NCBI GenBank assembly: GCA_965199805.1
Contig: CBDATO010000001.1
Span: 3,348,001-3,412,000 of the forward strand
Direction of reading: 5' to 3'
DNA length: 64,000 nucleotides
Source: DATAZK01 sp965199805
GTDB lineage: Bacteria > Actinomycetota > Actinomycetes > Frankiales > Frankiaceae
Both the position numbers and the translations under genes were made by a program. Each line of letters opens with the position of its first letter. Position 1 is the stretch's first letter. The notes beneath the pieces are model-generated. The model was given only the letters and a program-made list of their open reading frames with translations. It ran no database searches and was not told the DNA's origin. This document shows, in pieces, positions 27,620 through 36,952 of this stretch.

Positions 27620-30334
27620 TTGTCCGAAGAGACACCTGACATCCGTCCGACCACACCCGAAGCAGCTGCGCCGCCTCCGCGTCGCCGCCGCCGGGCCGCC
27701 AGCCGGCCCTCGGGAGCGCCCGTCGTGGCGCCGCCGGTGCAGACCCCGCCGGTCGTGGCCGAAGCACCCGAGCCCGCGGCTGACGCACCCGAGCCGATCG
27801 AGGAGCTCGTCGCCGAGGTCGTGCCCGGTCCGGAGGCGCCCGCCGCCCCCGAGCCGGAGATCGTCGCCGACTCCCCGGCAGTGGCCGAAGCAGCTCCCGA
27901 GCCGGAGCCCGCCGACGACACGCCCGTCATCGAGGCCCAGTCCGAGCTCGAGCCCGCACAGGTGCTCGAGCCGCCGGCGGCCGAGCCCGTGGAGAGCGAG
28001 CCCGTCAAGCCCGTGCGCCGCGCCCGGCGCCGTGCCGCTCCCGCACTCACCTTCCAGGCCCCCGACCCCGTCGTCGTGGCCCCGGCGCGTGGCGTCCGAC
28101 CCGCCGCCGACCTGCACGACGAGGCCGACGACGAGCCGGAGCCCCTCGCGGCCGACGACCTGACCGACCCCGAGCCGGTCGAGACCGACGAGCTCGACAC
28201 CACCGAGCCCACCGACGGCGCCGAGGCCGACGACGACGACGCCCCCCGCCGCAGGCGTCGCCGCGGCCGGCGTGGACGCGGCCGCGTACGCGATGACGAA
28301 GGCGGCGACGACGCCGAGACCGCCGAGGGCGAGCCCGCAGCGGACGACGCCGTCGCCGAGGCCGAGGAGCCCGCAGAGGCCGAGACGCCCGAGGCGGAAG
28401 CCGCAGAGGGCGACGGTGACGCGTCCAGCTCGTCCCGCCGCCGCCGTACCCGCCAGCGCCGCCCCCGCAAGGGCGGCGACGACGACGACAGCACGCCCGA
28501 GCCGCGCAGCTCGCGTGACAAGGGTGACCGCGACAAGGGCGACAAGAGCCCGGCGCTGTCCAGCGACGACGAGATCCGTGGCGTCGCCGGCTCCACCCGC
28601 CTGGAGGCCAAGCGCCAGCGTCGCCGCGAGAGCCGCGACACCAGCCGCCGCCGCGTGCCGGTGGTCACCGAGGCCGAGTTCCTGGCGCGCCGCGAGTCGG
28701 TCAACCGGGTGATGGTCGTCCGTAACGCCGGCGAGCGCACCCAGATCGCCGTGCTCGAGGACAACGTGCTGGTCGAGCACTACGTCACCCGCGCCAGCTC
28801 CAGCTCCTACGCAGGCAACGTCTACGTGGGCCGCGTGCAGAACGTGCTGCCGAGCATGGAGGCGGCGTTCGTCGACATCGGCAAGGGCCGCAACGGCGTG
28901 CTTTACGCCGGCGAGGTCAACTACGACGCCAGCGGCCTCGAGGGCAAGCCCCGCAAGATCGAGCAGGTGCTGAAGCCCGGCCAGGCCGTGCTCGTCCAGG
29001 TCACGAAGGACCCGATCGGCCACAAGGGCGCCCGGCTCACCAGCCAGATCAGCCTGCCCGGCCGCTACATGGTCTACGTCCCCGAGGGCGGCAGCGCCGG
29101 CATCAGCCGCAAGCTGCCCGACAGCGAGCGCAGCCGGTTGCGCAGCATCCTCAAGAAGGTCACGCCCGAGGACGCCGGCGTCATCGTGCGCACCGCCGCC
29201 GAGGGCGCCAGCGAGGACGAGCTGCAGCGCGACATCGCGCGGCTCGCTGCCCAGTGGGCCGACATCCAGAAGAAGTCGTCGAAGGTGTCACCTCCCGGCC
29301 TGCTCTACGCCGAGCCCGATCTGGTCATCCGGGTCATCCGCGACATCTTCAACGAGGACTTCCACGAGCTCATCGTCCAGGGCGACTCCGAGTGGGAGAT
29401 GATCGAGAGCTACGTCTCCGGCGTCGCGCCCGATCTCCTTCCCCGGCTGCGTCGCGACGTCTCCGGTGACGCGTTCGCCGAGCACCGCATCGACGAGCAG
29501 CTGCTCAAGGCCCTCGACCGCAAGGTCTACCTGCCGTCCGGCGGGTCGCTGGTCTTCGACCGCACCGAGGCCATGACGGTCGTCGACGTCAACACCGGCC
29601 GCTTCACCGGCAAGGGCGGCAACCTCGAGGAGACCGTCACCAAGAACAACCTCGAGGCCGCCGAGGAGCTCGTCCGCCAGCTGCGCCTGCGCGACGTGGG
29701 TGGCATCGTCGTCGTCGACTTCATCGACATGGTGCTCGAGAGCAACCGCGAGCTCGTGCTCCGCCGGCTGACCGAGTGCCTCGGCCGTGACCGGACGAAG
29801 CACCAGGTCGCCGAGGTCACCAGCCTCGGTCTCGTGCAGATGACCCGCAAGCGGGTCGGCCAGGGCCTGCTGGAGGCGTACTCCGAGCCGTGCCCGACCT
29901 GTGGCGGCCGTGGCCACACCATCGAGCTGCCGGGCCCGGGTGGTCCGAAGATCAAGCCGAAGCCCATGCCCCGTCCGCCTGCCGCGCGTGAGCAGTCGGA
30001 GCTGGACGCAGCGGCTGAGGATCCGGCCGACGAGTCCGAGGCCGAGGCGGAAGCCACGGTCGAGGCCGCGGTCGAGGCCGCGGTCGAGGTGGAAGCTGCG
30101 GTCGAGGCCCCGGCTGTGGAGGCCGCGGTCGAGGCACCCACGAACGGCCAGCACGCCGACCCGGCTCCCGAGCCTGTCGACGCCCCGGTCGAGGAGGTCG
30201 TCAGCGGTTCGACGCCGGTCGATCTCCCGGTCACCGATCCGGTCGAGCACGCCGTCGACGATTCGCCGGTGCCGGACCCGCAGGACGCTCCCGAGAGTGT
30301 CGAGGGCCAGCCCGTCGAGGCGCTCAGCGACTAG
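27620..30334 (+). CDS. rne: Ribonuclease E/G family endoribonuclease
   Basis: A 904-residue RNase E homologue that starts mRNA decay and matures rRNA and tRNA. Residues 1 to about 350 are disordered, rich in Glu, Pro and Ala with Arg clusters. An S1 RNA-binding domain follows (NVYVGRVQNVLPSMEAAF). The catalytic DNase-I-like domain has Asp in VVDVNTGRF and in VVVDFIDM, then the zinc-link CPTCGGRGH. A second acidic, Ala/Val-rich disordered tail ends the protein. The start is TTG 27620 with GAAAGG 9 bases upstream; TTG starts are uncommon here. It lies 107 bases after the DUF2344 gene. Confidence 0.95.
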   Translation: MSEETPDIRPTTPEAAAPPPRRRRRAASRPSGAPVVAPPVQTPPVVAEAPEPAADAPEPIEELVAEVVPGPEAPAAPEPEIVADSPAVAEAAPEPEPADDTPVIEAQSELEPAQVLEPPAAEPVESEPVKPVRRARRRAAPALTFQAPDPVVVAPARGVRPAADLHDEADDEPEPLAADDLTDPEPVETDELDTTEPTDGAEADDDDAPRRRRRRGRRGRGRVRDDEGGDDAETAEGEPAADDAVAEAEEPAEAETPEAEAAEGDGDASSSSRRRRTRQRRPRKGGDDDDSTPEPRSSRDKGDRDKGDKSPALSSDDEIRGVAGSTRLEAKRQRRRESRDTSRRRVPVVTEAEFLARRESVNRVMVVRNAGERTQIAVLEDNVLVEHYVTRASSSSYAGNVYVGRVQNVLPSMEAAFVDIGKGRNGVLYAGEVNYDASGLEGKPRKIEQVLKPGQAVLVQVTKDPIGHKGARLTSQISLPGRYMVYVPEGGSAGISRKLPDSERSRLRSILKKVTPEDAGVIVRTAAEGASEDELQRDIARLAAQWADIQKKSSKVSPPGLLYAEPDLVIRVIRDIFNEDFHELIVQGDSEWEMIESYVSGVAPDLLPRLRRDVSGDAFAEHRIDEQLLKALDRKVYLPSGGSLVFDRTEAMTVVDVNTGRFTGKGGNLEETVTKNNLEAAEELVRQLRLRDVGGIVVVDFIDMVLESNRELVLRRLTECLGRDRTKHQVAEVTSLGLVQMTRKRVGQGLLEAYSEPCPTCGGRGHTIELPGPGGPKIKPKPMPRPPAAREQSELDAAAEDPADESEAEAEATVEAAVEAAVEVEAAVEAPAVEAAVEAPTNGQHADPAPEPVDAPVEEVVSGSTPVDLPVTDPVEHAVDDSPVPDPQDAPESVEGQPVEALSD

Positions 30335-30359
30335 CCCGCTCGCCGCGGCCGGCGTCCGA

Positions 30360-30365
30360 TACGAT
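30360..30365 (+). promoter_or_regulatory. Possible -10 element for rplU-rpmA
   Basis: TACGAT fits an actinobacterial -10 box and lies about 115 bases upstream of the rplU start. No clear -35 hexamer was seen. The leader that would follow contains an imperfect GC-rich hairpin (about 30374-30415), which could regulate L21-L27 synthesis or end the rne transcript. Confidence 0.3.
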
Positions 30366-30478
30366 GGGACGTCGCGCCCCGGGGTGCCTTGAGAGTTACG
30401 CACCCGGCGCCACCAGCACGCTTCAGCACAGTCTTTCCGTCAGTAGTTCCACGCAGTGATTCTTGAGGTAGGTGAACG

Positions 30479-30802
30479 GTGTACGCGGTCGTGCGCACCG
30501 GAGGTAAGCAGCACAAGGTCTCCGTCGGGGATGAGCTGAACGTCGAGCTCCTCAACGGTGGTACCGGTGAAGAGATCACGCTGCCGGCCCTCCTTCTGGT
30601 CGATGGCAGCACCGTCACCACCGACGTCCAGGCTCTCGCCGGCGTATCGGTGACGGCCGAGATCGTCGGGCTCGAAAAGGGCCCGAAGATCCGGATCCAC
30701 CACTTCAAGAACAAGACCGGGCAGCACACGCGCAAGGGGCACCGTCAGAAGTACACCCGCCTGCGCGTCACCGGCATCAACGACGGCAACGGAAAGGGCT
30801 GA
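30479..30802 (+). CDS. rplU: 50S ribosomal protein L21
   Basis: A 107-residue large-subunit protein that binds 23S rRNA next to L20. The sequence MYAVVRTGGKQHKV at the N-terminus and the later KRKGHRQ-like KTGQHTRKGHRQKYT segment are diagnostic. The start is GTG 30479 with AGGTAGGTG just upstream. It lies 6 bases before rpmA in the invariant rplU-rpmA-obg order. Confidence 0.97.
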   Translation: MYAVVRTGGKQHKVSVGDELNVELLNGGTGEEITLPALLLVDGSTVTTDVQALAGVSVTAEIVGLEKGPKIRIHHFKNKTGQHTRKGHRQKYTRLRVTGINDGNGKG

Positions 30803-30808
30803 CCGGCA

Positions 30809-31090
30809 ATGGCACACAAAAAGGGCGCCAGTTCTTCACGTAACGGTCGCGACTCGAACGCTCAGTACCTCGGTGTGAAGCGTTTCGGCGGCCAGCTCGT
30901 CAACGCCGGCGAGATCATCGTCCGCCAGCGTGGCACGCACTTCCACCCGGGCGAGTCCGTCGGCCGCGGCAAGGACGACACCCTGTTCGCCCTGTCCGCC
31001 GGTTACGTGCAGTTCGGGACCAAGCGTCGGCGCCGCGTCGTCAACGTCCTCGCCGAGCGGCCCCAGCCGGCCGTCCCGGTCAGCGCCTGA
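30809..31090 (+). CDS. rpmA: 50S ribosomal protein L27
   Basis: A 93-residue large-subunit protein whose N-terminal tail reaches the peptidyl-transferase centre. The start MAHKKGASSSRNGRDS is the standard mature N-terminus, with no cleavable Firmicutes-type extension. FGGQLVNAGEIIVRQRGT follows. ATG 30809. The C-terminal dozen residues are variable and Pro/Val-rich. Confidence 0.97.
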   Translation: MAHKKGASSSRNGRDSNAQYLGVKRFGGQLVNAGEIIVRQRGTHFHPGESVGRGKDDTLFALSAGYVQFGTKRRRRVVNVLAERPQPAVPVSA

Positions 31091-31099
31091 CCTTCCACT

Positions 31100-31119
31100 C
31101 AGGCCGCTTCGCCGGCCTG
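31100..31119 (+). terminator. Short hairpin between rpmA and obg
   Basis: A perfect 7-bp stem, CAGGCCG and CGGCCTG, with a 6-base loop lies 10 bases after the rpmA stop. It may attenuate transcription between the ribosomal protein genes and obg, or stabilise the upstream mRNA end. Confidence 0.5.
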
Positions 31120-31158
31120 CTGTGACGGGTCGGCGCGTCACCTTACGGATCTTCTGAA

Positions 31159-32616
31159 ATGCCGAACTTTGTCGACCGGGTCGTCCTCCACGCTGCTGCA
31201 GGCAATGGGGGAAACGGCTGCGCCAGTGTGCACCGCGAGAAGTTCAAGCCGCTCGGGGGTCCGGACGGGGGCAATGGCGGTCGTGGCGGTGACGTCGTCC
31301 TCGTCGTAGACGACCAGGTCGCCACGCTGCTGGACTTCCACTTCCATCCGCACCAGAAGGCCACGTCCGGCAAGGCCGGGCAGGGCAGTCACCGGTCCGG
31401 TGCCGAGGGGCATGACCTGGTGCTCGCGGTGCCCAACGGCACGGTGGTCGTCGACGCCGAATCCGGTGAGCAGGTCGCCGACCTCGTCGGCATCGGTACG
31501 CGTCACGTCCTCGCCGCCGGCGGTGCAGGCGGGCTGGGCAACGCCTCGCTCGCCTCGCCCAAGCGGCGGGCTCCCGGCTTCGCCCTGCTCGGCGAGCCCG
31601 GTGAGGTCAAGGACGTCGTCCTCGAGCTCAAGAGCGTCGCTGACGTCGCCCTCGTCGGCTTCCCGAGTGCAGGCAAGTCGTCGCTGATCGCGGCCATCTC
31701 CGCGGCCCGGCCCAAGATCGCCGATTACCCGTTCACCACGCTGGTGCCCAACCTCGGCGTGGTGCAGGCGGGTGACCAGCCGTACACCGTCGCCGATGTC
31801 CCGGGCCTCATCCCCGGCGCCAGCGAGGGTCGTGGGCTCGGCCTCGAATTCCTGCGCCATGTCGAGCGCTCCAGCGTGCTGGTGCACGTCCTCGACTGCG
31901 CCACCCTCGACCCTGGCCGCGACCCGATCTCCGACCTCGACATGATCGAGACCGAGCTCGACGCGTACGGCGGCGGTGGCCTGACCGGCCGACCGCGGGT
32001 GGTCGCCCTGACCAAGATCGACGTGCCCGACGCCCGTGATCTGGCCGAGCTGGTGCGCTCCGAGCTCGAGGCGCGTGGCCTCGAGGTCTTCGCGCTGAGC
32101 GCGGCCACCCACGAGGGGCTGCGCCCGCTCACACTGCGGCTGTCACAGCTGGTCGCCGAGCACCGCGCCGAGCACGCCGATGTCGAGCCCACCCGCATCG
32201 TGCTGCGTCCTGTGCCGGTCGCCGGCGGCGACTACAAGGTGCGCGAGGTGGGGGAGCAGGCGTATGAGATCACCGGCACCAAGCCGCTGCGCTGGGTACG
32301 CCAGACCGACTTCAACAACGAAGAGGCGATCGGCTTCCTCGGCGACCGGCTCGCGAAGCTCGGTGTCGAGGGTGCGCTCGCCGAGCTGGGCGCGCGCCGC
32401 GGTGCCGAGGTGACGATCGGTGAGGTCACCTTCGACTGGGAGCCGACGATCACCGACTCCACCGCCGGCCCCCGCGGCACCGACAACCGCGTCGCCGGCT
32501 CGCCGCGCAAGAGCCGCGACCAGCGGCACGCCGAGTACATCGTCCGCCACACGCCTTTCGAGGAGATCGAAGCCGGTGACGCCGAGCTCGGCGTCCCGGA
32601 AGTCGACCGTTCGTGA
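31159..32616 (+). CDS. obg: GTPase Obg/CgtA
   Basis: A 485-residue ribosome-associated GTPase involved in 50S assembly and stress control. It has the Gly-rich Obg fold at residues 1-160 (GNGGNGCASV, GGPDGGNGGRGG), the G domain with G1 GFPSAGKSS, switch PFTTLVPNLG, G3 DVPGLIPGA and G4 TKID, and a C-terminal OCT domain. Start ATG 31159. The stop overlaps the proB GTG by 4 bases, a common actinobacterial coupling. Confidence 0.96.
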   Translation: MPNFVDRVVLHAAAGNGGNGCASVHREKFKPLGGPDGGNGGRGGDVVLVVDDQVATLLDFHFHPHQKATSGKAGQGSHRSGAEGHDLVLAVPNGTVVVDAESGEQVADLVGIGTRHVLAAGGAGGLGNASLASPKRRAPGFALLGEPGEVKDVVLELKSVADVALVGFPSAGKSSLIAAISAARPKIADYPFTTLVPNLGVVQAGDQPYTVADVPGLIPGASEGRGLGLEFLRHVERSSVLVHVLDCATLDPGRDPISDLDMIETELDAYGGGGLTGRPRVVALTKIDVPDARDLAELVRSELEARGLEVFALSAATHEGLRPLTLRLSQLVAEHRAEHADVEPTRIVLRPVPVAGGDYKVREVGEQAYEITGTKPLRWVRQTDFNNEEAIGFLGDRLAKLGVEGALAELGARRGAEVTIGEVTFDWEPTITDSTAGPRGTDNRVAGSPRKSRDQRHAEYIVRHTPFEEIEAGDAELGVPEVDRS

Positions 32617-33737
32617 GCCGATCGCTCGTCACCCAGGCCCGGCGGATCGTCGTCAAGATCGGGTCGTCGTCCCTGACGACCACCTCCGGCGGGCTCGACG
32701 CCGCCCGCGTCGACGCGCTGGTCGATGCGGTCGTCGCGACCCTCGACTCCGGCGATCACGAGATCGTGCTGATCTCCAGCGGCGCGATCTCCGCAGGCAT
32801 CGCTCCGCTCGGGCTGCCGCGCCGCCCGCGCGACCTCGCCACGCTGCAGGCCTGCGCGAGCGTGGGTCAGCTGCTGCTCGCCGAGCGCTACGCGGCCAGC
32901 TTCGCCCGCTACTCCCGCGCGGTCGGTCAGGTGTTGCTGACCAGCGAAGACGTCATCCGCCGCGCGCACTACCGCAACGCGCGCCGCACGCTGCTGAAGC
33001 TGCTCGAGCTCGGCGTCGTCCCGGTGCTGAACGAGAACGACACCGTGGCCACCGAGGAGATCCGGTTCAGCGGCAACGACCGGCTCGCGGCTCTGGTGGC
33101 CCACCTGGTCACCGCCGACCTGATGATCCTGCTCACCGACGTCGACGGCGTCTATCCGCGTAACCCCCGCACCGATCCCACCGCCGAGCGGCTGCACGAG
33201 GTCTCCGGACCGGACGACCTCGGCGAGGCGTCCTTCCGCGGCATCGGGGCGGCGGCCGTCGGCACCGGGGGGATGCAGACGAAGGTCGACGCCGCCCTGC
33301 TCGCCGCGTCCGAGGGCTGTGCCGCGCTGATCGGTGCCGCGTCCGACCTGCCGGCGCTGCTCGCCGGAGACGACTGCGGCACCCTCTTCCTGCCATCAGG
33401 GCGCCGCCTGTCGTCGCGGCTGCGCTGGCTCGCTCACGCGTCGGTGCCGAACGGGCGGCTGCACCTCGACGCCGGCGCCGTACGCGCGCTGGTCGAGCGG
33501 GGCAGCTCGCTGCTGGCGGCCGGCATCACGGGCGTCGACGGCGAGTTCGACGCGGGCGACCCGGTCGAGCTGACCGGGCCCGACGGGCGGGCGATCGGAC
33601 GCGGGCTCGTCGCGTACGACGCCGGTGAGCTGCCGGAGATGCTGGGGCGCTCGACCCTCGACCTCGGCCCCGGGCGCACCCGGGAGGTCGTGCACCGCGA
33701 CGACCTGGTGCTGCTCGCCGCCTCGCGCCGCCGCTAG
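32613..33737 (+). CDS. proB: Glutamate 5-kinase
   Basis: A 374-residue enzyme that phosphorylates glutamate in the first step of proline synthesis. The amino-acid-kinase domain has VVKIGSSSL, LISSGAI, ENDTVA and TDVDGVY motifs. A C-terminal PUA domain begins around residue 280. GTG 32613 overlaps the obg stop. It is separated from proA by 45 bases. Confidence 0.96.
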   Translation: MSRSLVTQARRIVVKIGSSSLTTTSGGLDAARVDALVDAVVATLDSGDHEIVLISSGAISAGIAPLGLPRRPRDLATLQACASVGQLLLAERYAASFARYSRAVGQVLLTSEDVIRRAHYRNARRTLLKLLELGVVPVLNENDTVATEEIRFSGNDRLAALVAHLVTADLMILLTDVDGVYPRNPRTDPTAERLHEVSGPDDLGEASFRGIGAAAVGTGGMQTKVDAALLAASEGCAALIGAASDLPALLAGDDCGTLFLPSGRRLSSRLRWLAHASVPNGRLHLDAGAVRALVERGSSLLAAGITGVDGEFDAGDPVELTGPDGRAIGRGLVAYDAGELPEMLGRSTLDLGPGRTREVVHRDDLVLLAASRRR

Positions 33738-33782
33738 CGAAACCCGCGGGTGCCGTGCGCGCCTGCGCCGTACCCTCGACGC

Positions 33783-35096
33783 ATGTCCGTGGTCTCCGGC
33801 GACACCCGTCCCTACGCCTCTGAGCTGCGCGCCCAGCCGGCGGGGCCGCAGCCGTCGGTACGCGAGGTCGCCGTGCGCGCCAAGGCGGCCACCGTCGCCC
33901 TCGCCGCCGCTTCGCGCGCGACGAAGGACGCCGCGCTGCACGCCATGGCCGACGCGCTGGAAGCGGCGATCCCGGAGCTGATCGCGGCGAACGCCTCCGA
34001 CGTCACCGCCGCGGCGGGGGCGGGCACGTCGCCGTACATGCTCGACCGGTTGACCCTCACCGACGCGCGGATCCGGGCGATGGCGGGCGGCCTGCGTCAG
34101 GTCGCCCAGCTGCCCGACCCGGTCGGCGAGGTCGTCCGGGGCAGCAACCTGCCCAACGGGCTCGAGGTGCGCCAGCTGCGGGTGCCGCTCGGCGTCGTCG
34201 GGATCGTGTACGAGGCCCGGCCCAACGTCACCGTCGATGCCGCCGGGCTGTGCCTGAAGAGCGGAAACGTCGCGCTGCTGCGCGGCAGCGGCTCGGCGTA
34301 CGCGAGCAACACGGCCCTGATCGAGGTGCTGCGCACCGCCGTGCAGACCGTCGGCCTGCCCGCCGACGTGGTCAACCTGGTGCCGGGCACCGACCGCTCG
34401 TCCGTCTCGGAGCTGCTGACACTGCGCGGCCTCATCGACGTCGTCATCCCGCGTGGCGGCGCCGGCCTCATCCGCACGGTCGTCGAGGAGTCGACCGTGC
34501 CGGTGATCGAGACGGGCGTCGGCAATTGCCACATCTACGTCGACGAGGACGCCGACCTCCAGATGGCGCTGCGCATCGCGCTGAACGCCAAGGTCTCCCG
34601 GCCCAGCGTCTGCAACTCGGCTGAGACGCTGCTGGTGCACCGCGCGGTGGCCGGCGACTTCATGGCGCTCGCGCTGCCGGCCCTGCGCGCCGAGCAGGTG
34701 ACGGTGCACGGTGACCCCGCGGTACAGGCGTACGACACCGCCGTCGTGCCCGCGGACGACGCGGACTGGGCCGACGAGTACCTGTCGCTCGACATCGCCG
34801 TACGCATCGTCGATTCGCTCGATGAGGCCCTGGAGCACATCCGTACCTGGAGCAGCGGTCACACCGAGGCCATCATCACGCGGTCGCTCGCGGCGTCGCG
34901 CCGCTTCGTCGCCGGCTGCGACAGCGCCGCCGTGATGGTCAACGCGTCGACCCGCTTCACCGACGGCGAGGAGCTCGGGATGGGTGCCGAGATCGGCATC
35001 TCGACCCAGAAGCTGCACGCCCGCGGGCCCATGGGGCTGCCCGAGCTGACCTCGACCAAGTGGATCGTCACCGGAGACGGTCACATCCGGGAGTAG
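33783..35096 (+). CDS. proA: Glutamate-5-semialdehyde dehydrogenase (gamma-glutamyl phosphate reductase)
   Basis: A 437-residue NADPH-dependent enzyme for the second step of proline synthesis, acting on the ProB product. Family features are VPLGVVGIVYEARPNVT and IPRGGAGLI. The catalytic Cys is in RPSVCNSAETLLVH, and NASTRFTDGEELGMGAEIGIS lies near the C-terminus. ATG 33783 is preferred to an in-frame upstream ATG at 33750, although no good Shine-Dalgarno is seen for either. An intergenic repeat element follows 16 bases after the stop. Confidence 0.95.
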   Translation: MSVVSGDTRPYASELRAQPAGPQPSVREVAVRAKAATVALAAASRATKDAALHAMADALEAAIPELIAANASDVTAAAGAGTSPYMLDRLTLTDARIRAMAGGLRQVAQLPDPVGEVVRGSNLPNGLEVRQLRVPLGVVGIVYEARPNVTVDAAGLCLKSGNVALLRGSGSAYASNTALIEVLRTAVQTVGLPADVVNLVPGTDRSSVSELLTLRGLIDVVIPRGGAGLIRTVVEESTVPVIETGVGNCHIYVDEDADLQMALRIALNAKVSRPSVCNSAETLLVHRAVAGDFMALALPALRAEQVTVHGDPAVQAYDTAVVPADDADWADEYLSLDIAVRIVDSLDEALEHIRTWSSGHTEAIITRSLAASRRFVAGCDSAAVMVNASTRFTDGEELGMGAEIGISTQKLHARGPMGLPELTSTKWIVTGDGHIRE

Positions 35097-35112
35097 CCGT
35101 TCCTCGGGGAGA

Positions 35113-35254
35113 ACAACCGATGGGTTGTCGTCGGCGGGCCGAAGTGTCTTTTCTCGTCGACAACCGATCGCATCATCTCGGCGTTCGCGTACATGCCATC
35201 GGTTGTGGTCGCCGACAAGGTCCCCGGCCCCGCGCTCACACCCTTTCGGTTGTC
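35113..35254. repeat. Four-box mirror-symmetric intergenic repeat, copy 2
   Basis: Boxes related to ATCGGTTGTG lie at 35113-35128 and 35158-35177 (complement orientation), and at 35191-35207 and 35237-35254 (direct). The box spacings are 45 and about 47 bases, matching copy 1 at 7244-7386. The reverse complement of the left half here aligns with the right half of copy 1, including the linker GACGAGAA and a CCCGCCG stretch. It fills most of the gap between proA and the malate synthase gene. Confidence 0.75.
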
Positions 35255-35304
35255 GCGGGCGCCGTGTCACATCGCTGTTACGCGGGCTGGGCAGACTCGC
35301 AGCC

Positions 35305-36879
35305 ATGGCCGACCTCCACACCGCCAGCCTCGACAACGTCAGCAGCCCCGAGACCGACGCGCTAGCCGCCGAGGTGCTCACCCAGGAGGCGCTCGCCTTC
35401 CTGGCTTCGCTGCACGTGGAGTTCGACGGTCGACGACGTGGTCTTCTCGCGGCCCGGGTCGAGCGGCAGGCCGCGCTCGACGCGGGCGCGACATTGGACT
35501 TCGACCCGGCGACCGCAGCCGTCCGCAGCGACCCCGGCTGGCGCGTACGCCCGGCGCCGGCTGACCTGACCGACCGGCGCTGCGAGATCACCGGACCGAC
35601 CGACGCCCGCATGCTGATCAACGCGCTCAACTCCGGCGCCCGCGTTTTCATGGCCGACTTCGAGGACGCCACCTCACCGACGTGGGGCAACCTGCTGCAG
35701 GGGCAGGTGAACCTGTCCGCCGCCATCCGCCGCACGCTGACTTTCGCGACCGAGGCGAAGACGTACGCGCTGAACGACAGCCTGGCGACGCTGGTGGTGC
35801 GGGCCCGTGGGTGGCACCTGCCGGAGAAGCACGTGCTGGTCGACGGCGAGCCGATGTCGGGGTCGCTGTTCGACGCCGGGCTCTATCTGCTGCGCAACGC
35901 CAAGGAGCTGCTCGAGCGGGGGAGCGGGCCGTACTTCTACCTGCCCAAGCTGCAGGCCGCGGCGGAGGCGGCGCTCTGGGCCGACGTCTTCCACTTCGCC
36001 GAGCGCTGGCTGCAGCTGCCGGAAGGGAGCGTCCGCGCCACCGTGCTGGTCGAGACGCTGCCGATGGCGTTCCAGATGGAGGAGACGCTGCACGCGCTGG
36101 GTCCGTACGCGAGCGGGCTCAACGCCGGCCGCTGGGATTACATCTTCAGCGCGATCAAGACGTTCCGCGCCACGCCTGAGGCGATGCTGCTGCCCGACCG
36201 GAGCGCCGTGACGATGACGGCGCCGTTCATGCGCGCCTACACGCAGCTGCTGGTCGACACCTGCCACCGGCGGGGTGCGTACGCGATCGGCGGGATGGCC
36301 GCCTTCATCCCCAGCCGCCGTGACGCCGAGGTCAACGCCGCCGCGCTCGGCAAGGTGAAGGCCGACAAGGTGCGCGAGGTCGGCGACGGGTTCGACGGCA
36401 GCTGGGTGGCCCACCCGGATCTGGTGCCGGTTTGCACCGAGGTCTTCGATGGGGTGCTCGGCGACGCCCCGAACCAGCTCGACAAGCCGCTCGAGCCGAT
36501 CGCCGTCACTGCAGCGGAGCTCACCGCCATCGGGCAGACCCCGGGGGAGCAGACCGAGGCCGGGCTCGCCGACGACATCCGGGTCGGCCTGCACTACATC
36601 GCGGCCTGGCTGGAGGGCCGCGGCGCCGTTGCCATCTCCAACCTCATGGAGGACGCGGCCACCGCGGAGATCGCCCGTAGTCAGGTGTGGCAGTACGTGC
36701 AGGCCGGGGTCTTCTCGGCCGAGCGGGTGCAGCAGCTGATCGACGAGCAGGCCGCCGCGCTCGCCGAGGCGGGCGGGCTGCCCCGGCTCGACGAGGCGAA
36801 GGTGCTGTTCACGGACGTCGCACTCGGCGTCCCGCTGGCCGATTTCTTGACCGTGCCGGGGTACAACCTGCTGGACTAG
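35305..36879 (+). CDS. aceB: Malate synthase A
   Basis: A 524-residue enzyme that condenses glyoxylate with acetyl-CoA to give malate in the glyoxylate shunt. Features are VFMADFEDATSPTWGNLL in the active-site region, TVLVETLPMAFQMEE, and GRWDYIFSAIKTF. The frame extends back to 35125 through the repeat element, but ATG 35305 gives family length. No isocitrate lyase gene is in the window. The repeat element occupies its upstream region, so any promoter would lie within or beside it. Confidence 0.95.
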   Translation: MADLHTASLDNVSSPETDALAAEVLTQEALAFLASLHVEFDGRRRGLLAARVERQAALDAGATLDFDPATAAVRSDPGWRVRPAPADLTDRRCEITGPTDARMLINALNSGARVFMADFEDATSPTWGNLLQGQVNLSAAIRRTLTFATEAKTYALNDSLATLVVRARGWHLPEKHVLVDGEPMSGSLFDAGLYLLRNAKELLERGSGPYFYLPKLQAAAEAALWADVFHFAERWLQLPEGSVRATVLVETLPMAFQMEETLHALGPYASGLNAGRWDYIFSAIKTFRATPEAMLLPDRSAVTMTAPFMRAYTQLLVDTCHRRGAYAIGGMAAFIPSRRDAEVNAAALGKVKADKVREVGDGFDGSWVAHPDLVPVCTEVFDGVLGDAPNQLDKPLEPIAVTAAELTAIGQTPGEQTEAGLADDIRVGLHYIAAWLEGRGAVAISNLMEDAATAEIARSQVWQYVQAGVFSAERVQQLIDEQAAALAEAGGLPRLDEAKVLFTDVALGVPLADFLTVPGYNLLD

Positions 36880-36952
36880 CAGTTCCGTGGAAGAATGCGG
36901 TTCTCTCACGCACCATCCCGGCAGCGTCCCGTGCCATTTCGGAGTGAAGCCC